The notes beneath the pieces are model-generated. The model did not search any database and was not told the origin of the DNA. It saw nothing but the letters and a program-made list of their open reading frames with translations. From Seonamhaeicola sp. S2-3 (GTDB lineage: Bacteria > Bacteroidota > Bacteroidia > Flavobacteriales > Flavobacteriaceae), in contig NZ_CP019389.1 in assembly GCF_001971785.1 (NCBI RefSeq), forward strand, positions 569,001-633,000: a stretch of 64,000 nt of DNA. The letters are read 5' to 3'. The position numbers were made by a program, and so were the translations under genes. Shown here one piece after another: positions 53,989 to 62,119 of the stretch. Within the stretch, counting starts at the first letter, position 1, and every line of letters starts with the position of its first letter.

Positions 53989-55074
53989 TTAAAATTCAAC
54001 CGTTTTTATAAACTCATTACCTACATTATAATCTATTTTTTTAAGATGTTGTAATCTACCTATAATACAAGCTGGATGTGTTTTGAATTTTTTAGCATAA
54101 AAAACAATGTCTTCAACAAACAATTCGTCATTACTTAATATTTCAGCTTCTTCTTGTTTAGATAATAACCATTTAGCTGCAAAATCATCAGCTTCTTTTT
54201 CATATTCTTTTAATTCTCCTTCTATCTCAATGTTCTCAATAGAAATATATTTTTTACCATGTAACAGAATATGGCCAATTTCATGAAAGAATGTAAACCA
54301 AAAACTATCATTCCTTTTATAACGCCCGCTTAATTGAATTAGAGGCGTATCACCAATCCATCTGGTTGAACCATGTATTGGGGCTTTAGGCAGGCATGGA
54401 GTATAAACAAGTTTAACACCAACATTGGCACAAATAGCTCGTAATTCTGAAAAGAAATTATCAGGTTGATTCACCATTAATTCTTTGATTTTTGGTAAAC
54501 TTTTTTTCAAAGCACTTTGACTGTATTTAGCTACTGTCATATTTTGTGCTTGAATTTCTCCATGACGTAACCACGAAGCAATTGCTAAAGCATTGTCTTG
54601 ATTTTTCAAAGAAATTCTAAAAGCTACTTGAGTTTTTTGATTAAAATAATAATCTTCAAATGCCTTTAAGGATGCTATACCAAAATACTCAAATAGATTA
54701 ATTACTTTTTCTTCAATTTTTCTAGTTGCCGCTACCCAACCATGATTTGCCATTTTAGCATAGGGAAACGCTTTAGCCCATTCTTTTGCTGAATCGATAT
54801 TCTTTTGAAACTCAATTCTAGCCTTATATTCATCATAGTTCTTTTGAGCTTCCATCCAGAAGTGAGCAGGCACTTTCAAAACCTGTTCAAATAGAATTGC
54901 CATTTCTGATGTTATGGCACTTTTCCCTTTGAGCACAGCAGAAATTGTTTTTTCAGGTTTCCCTGTTTTTACCGCAAATTCTTTTGCTCCCATTTGTTTC
55001 TCTTCCAATATTTCTTTAAGAAACTCTGATGGATGTGTTACCGATTCGGGATAATATTCATTAACCGATGCCAT
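53989..55074 (-). CDS. higA: HigA-type antitoxin fused to ImmA/IrrE metallopeptidase
   Basis: 361-residue fusion. Residues 10-80 are an XRE-type HTH of HigA antitoxins (HPSEFLKEILEEKQMGAKEF, ISAVLKGKSAITSEMAILFE). Residues 200-320 form an ImmA/IrrE-like zinc peptidase domain with the HExxH in FTFFHEIGHILLHGKKY and a further acidic ligand region EKEADDFAAKWLLSK. It lies downstream of the toxin gene in higB-higA order, 15 bases apart. The peptidase may cleave the antitoxin or another protein; this is inference from ImmA/IrrE. Neither half is truncated. Confidence 0.9.
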   Translation of the reverse strand: MASVNEYYPESVTHPSEFLKEILEEKQMGAKEFAVKTGKPEKTISAVLKGKSAITSEMAILFEQVLKVPAHFWMEAQKNYDEYKARIEFQKNIDSAKEWAKAFPYAKMANHGWVAATRKIEEKVINLFEYFGIASLKAFEDYYFNQKTQVAFRISLKNQDNALAIASWLRHGEIQAQNMTVAKYSQSALKKSLPKIKELMVNQPDNFFSELRAICANVGVKLVYTPCLPKAPIHGSTRWIGDTPLIQLSGRYKRNDSFWFTFFHEIGHILLHGKKYISIENIEIEGELKEYEKEADDFAAKWLLSKQEEAEILSNDELFVEDIVFYAKKFKTHPACIIGRLQHLKKIDYNVGNEFIKTVEF

Positions 55075-55089
55075 GTTGTTTGTGTGTTT

Positions 55090-55422
55090 TTAGTGATAAT
55101 CTGCAATTTCAATAATATCTACACCTAGTATTTCAACCCAAATATATTTACCATTACCATCTGTAGGGATAGGATCTTCGCGTGGTTTAAAAATCAATCT
55201 GTATGGATGGTCTAAATCGCAAGCCCATTGTCCTTTTCTATCTCCTGTTAATTCATGAAATCTACCGGGTTGATATCTAACATCTTCTAAGGTCATTGAA
55301 GCTCTTAGTTGATCTAACCTCTTTTTGTACTTCTTATGCCTTAATGCTCCTAAGTTTTTAACCCCTTGATCATCATTATTGGCATATTTTTTTAACTTAC
55401 TATTACTGAAACTAATATTCAC
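55090..55422 (-). CDS. higB: HigB/RelE-type toxin
   Basis: mRNA interferase of the RelE/ParE superfamily, HigB type: NISFSNSKLKKYANNDD, LDQLRASMTLEDVRYQPGRF, HELTGDRKGQWACDLDHPYR, LIFKP and a C-terminal EILGVDIIEIADYH. The GTG at 55422 is preferred over the ATG at 55461, because a good promoter (TTG 55461-55459, TATTTTTG 55440-55433) overlaps the upstream ATG. That leaves an almost leaderless mRNA. The product is then about 110 residues, the normal size. It acts with the following HigA. Confidence 0.85.
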   Translation of the reverse strand: MNISFSNSKLKKYANNDDQGVKNLGALRHKKYKKRLDQLRASMTLEDVRYQPGRFHELTGDRKGQWACDLDHPYRLIFKPREDPIPTDGNGKYIWVEILGVDIIEIADYH

Positions 55423-55424
55423 CG

Positions 55425-55461
55425 CAAATATACAAAAATAATTTACACTTAGTATTAACAA
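55425..55461 (-). promoter_or_regulatory. Promoter of higBA
   Basis: On the minus strand TTG (55461-55459), 18 bases, then TATTTTTG (55440-55433). A second -7-like TATATTTG (55432-55425) follows directly. The GTG start of higB lies 3-11 bases beyond, so a leader of only a few bases is expected. Confidence 0.6.
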
Positions 55462-55594
55462 AAATTAAATATTATTCAAACTATACTTGTCTCCATCAAT
55501 ATCTAAAAACAAAATGTTTTGCATACTATTTTACTTTGGTCTCAATATTACAACTGAATATCCCGCGTTAGTTATGGATATTATCAATCCAAAA

Positions 55595-56839
55595 TTAATC
55601 TTCCAATAGTTTTAAAATTTTGTTTCCAATTTGGATATCCAAATTACCAAATTCATCCAAAACCGAAACAAATCCCATTTTGCATTGATGCTCTATCCTT
55701 CCAATTTCTGTGTTATCTTGTTTTGAATAATCATCGGTATTATATGTTTTAAATTCATTTTCTATTTCATTGCCTGGATATAGTAAAACAGCCTTTTTTG
55801 CATCCCAAAAACGGCAATATGTATACATTTGTCGTAAATCACCTACCGAAGCAGAACTGTTTGATGGTCTCTTCCATTTTGTATCAATAATTAAGGTATT
55901 GCTACCAATTCTCAACACTATATCAGGCCTTAATAAATTGCTTCCCCAAAATAATTTTGATTCTTGCCCAGAAACGTGAATATCATTATTCAGACAGGTT
56001 CTTTGTAGTTGTTTTAAGATGTATTCTTCCCACAATTGATTCATATCGAAAAGAAGAGATAACATTTTTTCTTTACCGCTTGAAATGTCTGGTGAAAAAT
56101 TTAAAATAATTAATCTTGCCAACTCTAAAGCATATGAATAATCTTTAGTTTTTCTATTCAGCTTTATATTCTCTAATTGACTTTTAGTAATATTTGAATT
56201 TGAGACTTCAGGAAAATTTAATTGAACTCTTTTTAAATAATCATGCAATCGTGTTCCTTTCGTAAAATAACTTACAATTGTCAATGCTTTACACAGCACT
56301 TGGTGTAGTAAATGATTCTCATCATATACTTGATGTGTGGTATAAAATCGTTCTTTATGAATTATATTTTTTTGAAGATGGCCCGCAAACTCTAATTTAC
56401 CTTTTAGACTATACACATTTTTTGTTTCCTTACGGTATTTTTTAACTAATCCTTTTCTAAGTAAGCCATCTATTTCTTGTAAGTACAACTCAAAATAAAC
56501 TTCTAAGAGATTTAAATTTTTACGATTAACATGAGCCACTCCCACCGAACTCGCTTTAAGTTTGCCACAAGCTTTTAACATATTCAGCAAAACACCACTC
56601 CATCTACTATCGTCATCATCCTTATCTGCCTTTGGGTGAATTTGAATAACTAAACCATCTACTTGAATAATACCTACGTATTGATTAAACTTTAATCCCT
56701 TTGCAATTGGTTCAAAATATTTTCCTTCATGATACTCATTAAGTTTTAATAAAGCATCGAGATGTTCTTGTTTAAAACCATTTGTACCAACTAATAAACG
56801 TTGATGTTCAAAAACTGATATTTGTTTAATTTTCTTCAA
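55595..56839 (-). CDS. mcrC: McrC-like nuclease subunit
   Basis: McrBC-type restriction subunit carrying the nuclease. 414 residues. The C-terminal PD-(D/E)xK fold is seen in NLLRPDIVLRIG and TLIIDTKWKRPS (Asp, Asp, Lys). N-terminal domain with ISVFEHQRLLVG and YVGIIQVDGLVIQIHPKADK is typical for McrC. It overlaps mcrB by 14 bases, so the two are translationally coupled. With McrB it would cleave modified DNA; the modification recognised cannot be read from the sequence. Confidence 0.93.
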   Translation of the reverse strand: MKKIKQISVFEHQRLLVGTNGFKQEHLDALLKLNEYHEGKYFEPIAKGLKFNQYVGIIQVDGLVIQIHPKADKDDDDSRWSGVLLNMLKACGKLKASSVGVAHVNRKNLNLLEVYFELYLQEIDGLLRKGLVKKYRKETKNVYSLKGKLEFAGHLQKNIIHKERFYTTHQVYDENHLLHQVLCKALTIVSYFTKGTRLHDYLKRVQLNFPEVSNSNITKSQLENIKLNRKTKDYSYALELARLIILNFSPDISSGKEKMLSLLFDMNQLWEEYILKQLQRTCLNNDIHVSGQESKLFWGSNLLRPDIVLRIGSNTLIIDTKWKRPSNSSASVGDLRQMYTYCRFWDAKKAVLLYPGNEIENEFKTYNTDDYSKQDNTEIGRIEHQCKMGFVSVLDEFGNLDIQIGNKILKLLED

Positions 56840-59063
56840 CAGACTTATTTAGTAATTGACTTAAAGCTTCATGAATATTATTTGTATTAACAGCCTTTAA
56901 ACTATAACTATCTACTTTAAAATCTTCTTGATTCTCATAGCCAAAATCAGCAAAATTAATTTTATCATTCTTAATTCTTTCTACAAACCCTTTCCCTAAA
57001 ACAAGACCTATTTTTCCATAATCCCCATAAAAATATTCTTGTAGCAATGGTATAATCTTATTGTTAAAAGCCATAACTAAGTCATCAAGCGTATTTACAT
57101 TGAAAAAGTATGAATGCCCTATTGTATGGTCTCTATCTATTAACAATTCTATTCTTTGATTAATTGTTTGTAGTATTTCTGCTAAAGAGAAACCTTCAAC
57201 TGAAAAATCTTTTATAATTTCATAATTTGGCATCATTTCTTTAAACTCAAACCGACGACGTAATGCCGTATCAAGAGCTTCAACAGAACGGTCTGCTGTA
57301 TTCATGGTTCCATAAATATCTAAATTTGACGGCACAGAAAACGCTTCTTTAGAATATGGCAGTCTAACACTCATTTCATTAATTTCTCCTTGACGCTTAT
57401 CGGTTTCTATAAGCGTAATTAATTCTCCAAAAATAGCAGACACATTACCTCTATTTATTTCGTCTATAAAAATGGCATACCTATTATCTGGATCATTTTT
57501 TGCGCGTAAACATAAACGCTTAAACACACCATCTTCAACCGTATAACCTAAATTGGAAGATTCTTCTTCGTTTTCTGAAAAAACAGGCTTAATACCTTCT
57601 ATAAAATCTTCATAAGCAAAAGATTGATGAAATGTAACAAAATCGTAATGTCTAATGGACTTTACTGGACTAACCTTAAAGTTATCCACCTCATCCTTAA
57701 TTTTAAATATTTCTGGTGCTTGTTCTTTAAGCTCCGCATCAAGTAACACCCAAGATTTATCTTCGGTTTTATCAAAAATAAGCGGTGCTTGTCTCTGTTT
57801 ATAATTTACGCTTGTAGATTCTTCAATTGTATGCATTTGTAAAGTACCCCAAATAGTTGCTCTTACATTTTTAGACACACTCAAGTTTGCTTTAGTTGCA
57901 ACCCATCTATTATCTAAAACATCACTCACTTTTGATTTCCCTTCTTCTAGCAATGCTAAAGTAATGGCTTGCCACCAAGTAATATTTGACACTACTTCTT
58001 CAAAATATTTCTCCTTAGATATTGCTTGCTCTTTTAATGTGTATTTCTCGAATAATGTATCCTTTAAGAAATGTGTTTTTCCAGTACCTGGTGGACCGTA
58101 GAGTATTTGGTTTATGGGTTTTGATTGCAGTTGTTTAAAATTACGATTATATATTTCTTTTGTCTCTTTAATTTCAGTAAGTGGTTCTTGATTTAAAAAT
58201 TGTATATATGCTTTTATTGCTGCTGAATAAAAACCTTTTTCACCATAAGATTTTTTATGATAAGCGTATTTTCCTTTAGGGTCTTTTTGATTAAGTTTAA
58301 GATCTTCGTAAAGTTCATGAAGTACATTAATATCTTCTTCTGTATAAACAGCTATTTTAAATTCATTAATTAATATTTTTATAGCTCTTAAATAAGAACT
58401 GGCTTTGCTACTACCAACCTCTGCATTTTTCTCTAACCATTCCTTGAATTGGGTTTCTTTAGAGTTATAATTGCCATAATGTTCCCACAACTTCTTTGTG
58501 AAAGAAAAGTAATCTTCTTCGTTTTTGTAAGAAAGTATAAAACTGTTTAAATCTCCATATCTAGTTGGAGTTATATTATTTGGATACAAAGAGTTTGCTA
58601 TAAATCTTAAAGCTTCACTTTTAAAAATATTTATTACTTTATAATCACTGTATAAAAAAGCTATTTTACACTTATATGCATCACCTAAATCTATATTTTC
58701 AATTGGATTAAGATTATTTTCACTAGCTAATTCAGCTATATTTATTATTATTTTTTTTATAGAATTAAATGCTTCAAAAGAGGTATTTCCATATTTAGTA
58801 TGCCACGCATAAATACCATCATTAGTTCTATTTGATGCTGGTTCTGTTTTAGAATCCTCACTCATTTTATAAATGCCAAATTTATAAGAACTCCCTCCAG
58901 ATATGCTTCCTAAGTCTCTAGTAATATGTTCTAACCAATAGCAAAATGAGTTTTCTCTTTTTGTATCTGTATACTGCTCTAAAGTCATGACTTTTAGTTT
59001 CTCTATGGGCCATGTCTTTAAAAATTCTTCTTTTAATTTATGTAGTTTTTCATTCATATTCAC
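56826..59063 (-). CDS. mcrB: McrB-like AAA+ GTPase
   Basis: Motor subunit of a McrBC-type system, 745 residues. The AAA+ domain is in the C-terminal half: Walker A QILYGPPGTGKTHFL near 335, Walker B YAIFIDEINRGNVSAIF, sensor-like DIYGTMNTADRSVEAL with the McrB NTADRS motif, then RRRFEFKEMMP. The first 300 residues form a separate recognition region unlike the E. coli McrB N-terminus: YWLEHITRDLGSISGGSSY plus a helical part reading SKASSYLRAIKILINEFK, rather like an integrase SAM-like domain. Start overlaps the 43-codon ORF by 14 bases. Confidence 0.92.
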   Translation of the reverse strand: MNMNEKLHKLKEEFLKTWPIEKLKVMTLEQYTDTKRENSFCYWLEHITRDLGSISGGSSYKFGIYKMSEDSKTEPASNRTNDGIYAWHTKYGNTSFEAFNSIKKIIINIAELASENNLNPIENIDLGDAYKCKIAFLYSDYKVINIFKSEALRFIANSLYPNNITPTRYGDLNSFILSYKNEEDYFSFTKKLWEHYGNYNSKETQFKEWLEKNAEVGSSKASSYLRAIKILINEFKIAVYTEEDINVLHELYEDLKLNQKDPKGKYAYHKKSYGEKGFYSAAIKAYIQFLNQEPLTEIKETKEIYNRNFKQLQSKPINQILYGPPGTGKTHFLKDTLFEKYTLKEQAISKEKYFEEVVSNITWWQAITLALLEEGKSKVSDVLDNRWVATKANLSVSKNVRATIWGTLQMHTIEESTSVNYKQRQAPLIFDKTEDKSWVLLDAELKEQAPEIFKIKDEVDNFKVSPVKSIRHYDFVTFHQSFAYEDFIEGIKPVFSENEEESSNLGYTVEDGVFKRLCLRAKNDPDNRYAIFIDEINRGNVSAIFGELITLIETDKRQGEINEMSVRLPYSKEAFSVPSNLDIYGTMNTADRSVEALDTALRRRFEFKEMMPNYEIIKDFSVEGFSLAEILQTINQRIELLIDRDHTIGHSYFFNVNTLDDLVMAFNNKIIPLLQEYFYGDYGKIGLVLGKGFVERIKNDKINFADFGYENQEDFKVDSYSLKAVNTNNIHEALSQLLNKSVEEN

Positions 59064-59181
59064 TGTTCTTTGGTGTGGTATTTAATAAATCTTTACTCCC
59101 AATAGTTCCTTTGTTTTGAACAATTCGTTCGCCTAATCTTCTTATGTCTCCTCCTGTATATGTTAAATTATTACTCTCCAT
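59050..59181 (-). CDS. 43-residue ORF linking hsdS and mcrB
   Basis: A small ORF whose ATG (59181) overlaps the hsdS stop by 11 bases and whose stop overlaps the mcrB start by 14 bases. The peptide is hydrophilic: ESNNLTYTGGDIRRLGERIV followed by QNKGTIGSKDLLNTTPKN and SEYE. No family recognised. The double overlap suggests translational coupling from the type I genes to McrBC. A longer reading frame (start 59247) would run inside hsdS and is less likely. Confidence 0.6.
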   Translation of the reverse strand: MESNNLTYTGGDIRRLGERIVQNKGTIGSKDLLNTTPKNSEYE

Positions 59182-60472
59182 ATTTCTCTCCTTCTTCCGC
59201 AACCATACCCAACTGCTCTTTTGCCTCACCAACGGTAACCTGCCCATTCATAAGCATTGGTAACAACCAATCGCGTAACTCGGCGAGTTTTTGGTTTTGT
59301 TTATTTAGAAGAACTTGTTTGTCCAAAATTGGTTTCAATTTTTCATCTAATTTTTTAATTACTTCTAATGATGGAATTATAATTCTTGATTGTTTTAAAT
59401 GGTCTCTTGTTATATGTCCCATCGTAGTTTTTCTTAAATCAGCTACCATCTTAAAATGCTGTAAATAATTAAGCAATTCAAAATAATAGAAGCTCTTTGG
59501 AAACTTTTTAGAAGTGACTTTAAATATATGTTGATTTAATCCACCATCACCACCAGACCACAACATCACCTCTAATGAAGCTGACCAAGAAAACAATACA
59601 TCTCCATCAAAGACCTTTACTTTTTCTGGAATATCAATTTTTACTTTTTCTGTATTTGCAGTTATCCCGTCTCTCATTTCCCTAATTTTGATAACAGGTA
59701 AAAACTCATCTGAATCTGGTCTGTATTTTTGACAAGCAATCCCATTTGTATAGGTAGCTATATCCACTAATGAACCATCTTCCCACCCCTCAGGAATCTC
59801 ACGTTTCAACTGCTCGTTATACACCATTTTACCGCCAGAAGATTTGTAGGGCTTGCCGTTCTTATCTGGCTTGCCCTGAGCGAAGTCGAAGGGAAAATCG
59901 AACTGGACAAACCAATAGTCGTAAATGGTTTTGGCGAGTGCCTCTAACTCCGCATTGATCTTGTTGTTGACTTCTATTTTGGCATCTAAATCGGATAAGA
60001 CTTTGGCGATTTGTTTTTGTTCATCAATTGATTCAGGGATTTCCAATTCCATTAATTCAAATGAAGCCAAATTAATTGTATTAAATACAGAACCTTGACT
60101 ACGTTTAATAATATTTCTAACGTAATTCTTTAATGAATAATAAAGGAAATCATTATCAACTATCCCATCTTTACCTCTTATCCCAAAACAAGACTGATTG
60201 AAACACATTGGCTTACCTATTTGAGCCAACGCCCCAACTGTGCCTCTCGCAGAAATTATTATATCACCTCTGTTTAGATACTTTGTATTACTTTTTTCAA
60301 CACCTAATTCTGTAATTTTCTTTTCAGAGTCGTAGACATATCTATTATCATTATTGAAATCATTAACAGACAACCAACCTACTGTTCCACCTTTCCAATA
60401 TTCTTCAATAGTTGTTTTTGGTGTTCCGCCACTTATTATATCTATAATATCATTCAGAATAACTTTAATCAT
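59171..60472 (-). CDS. hsdS: Type I restriction specificity subunit HsdS
   Basis: DNA-specificity subunit shared by the methylase and the nuclease. 433 residues with two target-recognition domains (about 1-150 and 225-385, e.g. WLSVNDFNNDN and EFLPVIKIREMRDG) and two conserved helical regions (IDEQKQIAKVLSDLDAKIEV; LLNKQNQKLAELRDWLLPML). Both TRDs are intact. A REP-like repeat lies inside the first spacer (59874-59893), read in frame. Overlaps hsdM by 8 bases at its start. Confidence 0.93.
   Translation of the reverse strand: MIKVILNDIIDIISGGTPKTTIEEYWKGGTVGWLSVNDFNNDNRYVYDSEKKITELGVEKSNTKYLNRGDIIISARGTVGALAQIGKPMCFNQSCFGIRGKDGIVDNDFLYYSLKNYVRNIIKRSQGSVFNTINLASFELMELEIPESIDEQKQIAKVLSDLDAKIEVNNKINAELEALAKTIYDYWFVQFDFPFDFAQGKPDKNGKPYKSSGGKMVYNEQLKREIPEGWEDGSLVDIATYTNGIACQKYRPDSDEFLPVIKIREMRDGITANTEKVKIDIPEKVKVFDGDVLFSWSASLEVMLWSGGDGGLNQHIFKVTSKKFPKSFYYFELLNYLQHFKMVADLRKTTMGHITRDHLKQSRIIIPSLEVIKKLDEKLKPILDKQVLLNKQNQKLAELRDWLLPMLMNGQVTVGEAKEQLGMVAEEGEKYGE
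59874..59893. repeat. REP-like repeat CCCTGAGC...GAAGGG inside hsdS
   Basis: CCCTGAGCGAAGTCGAAGGG, an imperfect palindrome of the dispersed type frequent in Bacteroidota. On the coding strand it is translated in frame as FDFAQGK. Related to the copy at 62081-62097. Confidence 0.7.
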
Positions 60473-62116
60473 ATTTCAACTGCTTCAAATTTTCTTGAAT
60501 ATCCTTTTCCAACGTATCACTTTCCGCAAACAACTGTTCTAAATTGCTTTCAAAACCTTTTAATTTGGCATTAAACTCTTCCGCAGTAATATCTATATAT
60601 TCAATTTTTACTTCAAAATACTGCCCTGCACTTAGGCTGTAGTTTTTCGCTTTTATATCGTCATACTTAACTACTACCGAGAAATCTTCTACTTCGGTCT
60701 TGTTGGTAAAGGTTTCTATAATCTGGTTTTCTTCGGCTTCGCTTAATAGCGTTTTTTGGTTTTTACCTTCTTTTACGGTGGTTCCTAATTTGGAGGCATC
60801 TATCAATACCACATCTTCCTTGTTTTCCTTATCTAAAAACACAATAGACACGTTGGTACCTGTGGTAGCAAATATGTTAGACGGCATACTTACCACACCT
60901 GCCAGCATTTTGTTGTCTACCAGTTTTTGGCGTATTTTTTTATCGATACCACTTTGTGCGGTAATAAAACCTGTGGGTACTACAATGGCGGCTTTTCCTG
61001 TGTCATTTAGGCTGTGCATAATGTGTTGTAAAAACAAGGTGTAAATCGCCATTTTGTCTTTCGCCTTTTTAGGCACATTGGGCACACCTGCAAAAAAGCG
61101 GTCTTTGTTTTCCTTTTTCTTTAGATTTTCTACATCGTCACTAAAATCGAGCTTAAATGGTGGGTTACTAACTATATAATCAAACTGGCGCAGCTTACCA
61201 TCTTTTTTATGATATGGGTCGGTCATCGTGTTCCCTTGTATCACATTTTCTATACTGTGCACCAAATTGTTCAGTACCAAATTTAAACGCAATAGGTTAG
61301 ACGATTTTTGAGAGATGTCTTGCGAGTACACCGTGCATTTATCGTTGCCTATAGCGTGTGCCAAATTCATTAACAAGGTACCCGAACCAGCACTTGGATC
61401 ATAAATGGTTTTGTTGCTCACGGGTTCTGGCACCAAGATATTGGCAATAATTTTAGATACGGCGTGTGGCGTGTAGTATTCGGCATACTTACCACCAGCA
61501 TCGCTGTTGTAGTCTTTAATTAGGTATTCAAAAATAGTAGAGAAAAAGTCAAAACCTTCCCCATGATGTTTTCAAAATTGAAAATGGTAAGTTTATTAAA
61601 CAAGGCTTTGGCAAAGGCATCGCGTTTGCTACTTACAAACTCTGTAATACGGTCAAAAAGGCGTATTTTTTGTCCGTCTTCGGTTTTTACGGCAAACAAA
61701 TCATTATTAGTTGCCGCAATATCCATTAAGGTATCGTCTACGGTTTTGGCAAAATCAGGTTCGTTTTGGCGTTCAAACAAATTGGGTATTAATTGGTGTG
61801 GTAATAAAAACGCGGTGCTATCGCTCATTTGATAGCGTAGCATTTGGTATTCATTGTCGGGCATTTTTGCCAATTCCTTTTCCCAGTTTTCTGTGTTTGC
61901 CAATTCAGGTTTCACCTGTTTAACTTCGTAAGCGAATTTGTCGTTTAAAAATTTGTATAAAAATATCTGGCTAATGATTTTAAACTCATTACCATCGTTA
62001 CCCAAACCATAACTGGCACAAACGGCTTTAAGCTCGTCTATTAGCGTTTTGGTTTTTATTACAAAGGGTTGGTTGTCCTGCCCTGAGCTTGTCGAAGAGT
62101 TGATGTCTTTTGTCAT
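60465..62116 (-). pseudogene. hsdM: Type I DNA methylase HsdM, frameshifted
   Basis: N6-adenine methyltransferase of about 550 residues split by one missing base. The N-terminal frame (61520-62116) runs HsdM_N as far as FNFENIMG and then leaves the family. The C-terminal frame (60465 to about 61560) contains the SAM motif YDPSAGSGTLLMNLAHA and the catalytic YIVSNPPFKLDF. At 61559-61562 the coding strand has GGGG where GGGGG would restore NIMGEGFDFFSTIFEY. If genuine, the type I system lacks methylase, and HsdR must also be inactive or regulated; a sequencing or assembly error in the G-run is the main alternative. The N-terminus carries a repeat-derived segment, SSTSSGQD. Confidence 0.88.
62081..62097. 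repeat. REP-like repeat CCCTGAGCTTGTCGAAG inside hsdM
   Basis: Second copy of the CCCTGAGC family, at the start of hsdM. It is translated in frame as SSTSSGQ, six residues from the N-terminus. Confidence 0.7.
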
Positions 62117-62119
62117 AGT

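Noticed and set aside
61559-61562. Phase-variable homopolymer controlling hsdM
   Set aside because: Four or five G is too short for a typical slipped-strand contingency tract; simple mutation or sequencing error is more likely.
61563-61923. Open frames on the plus strand inside hsdM
   Set aside because: Antisense shadows of the methylase N-terminal region, without recognisable motifs.
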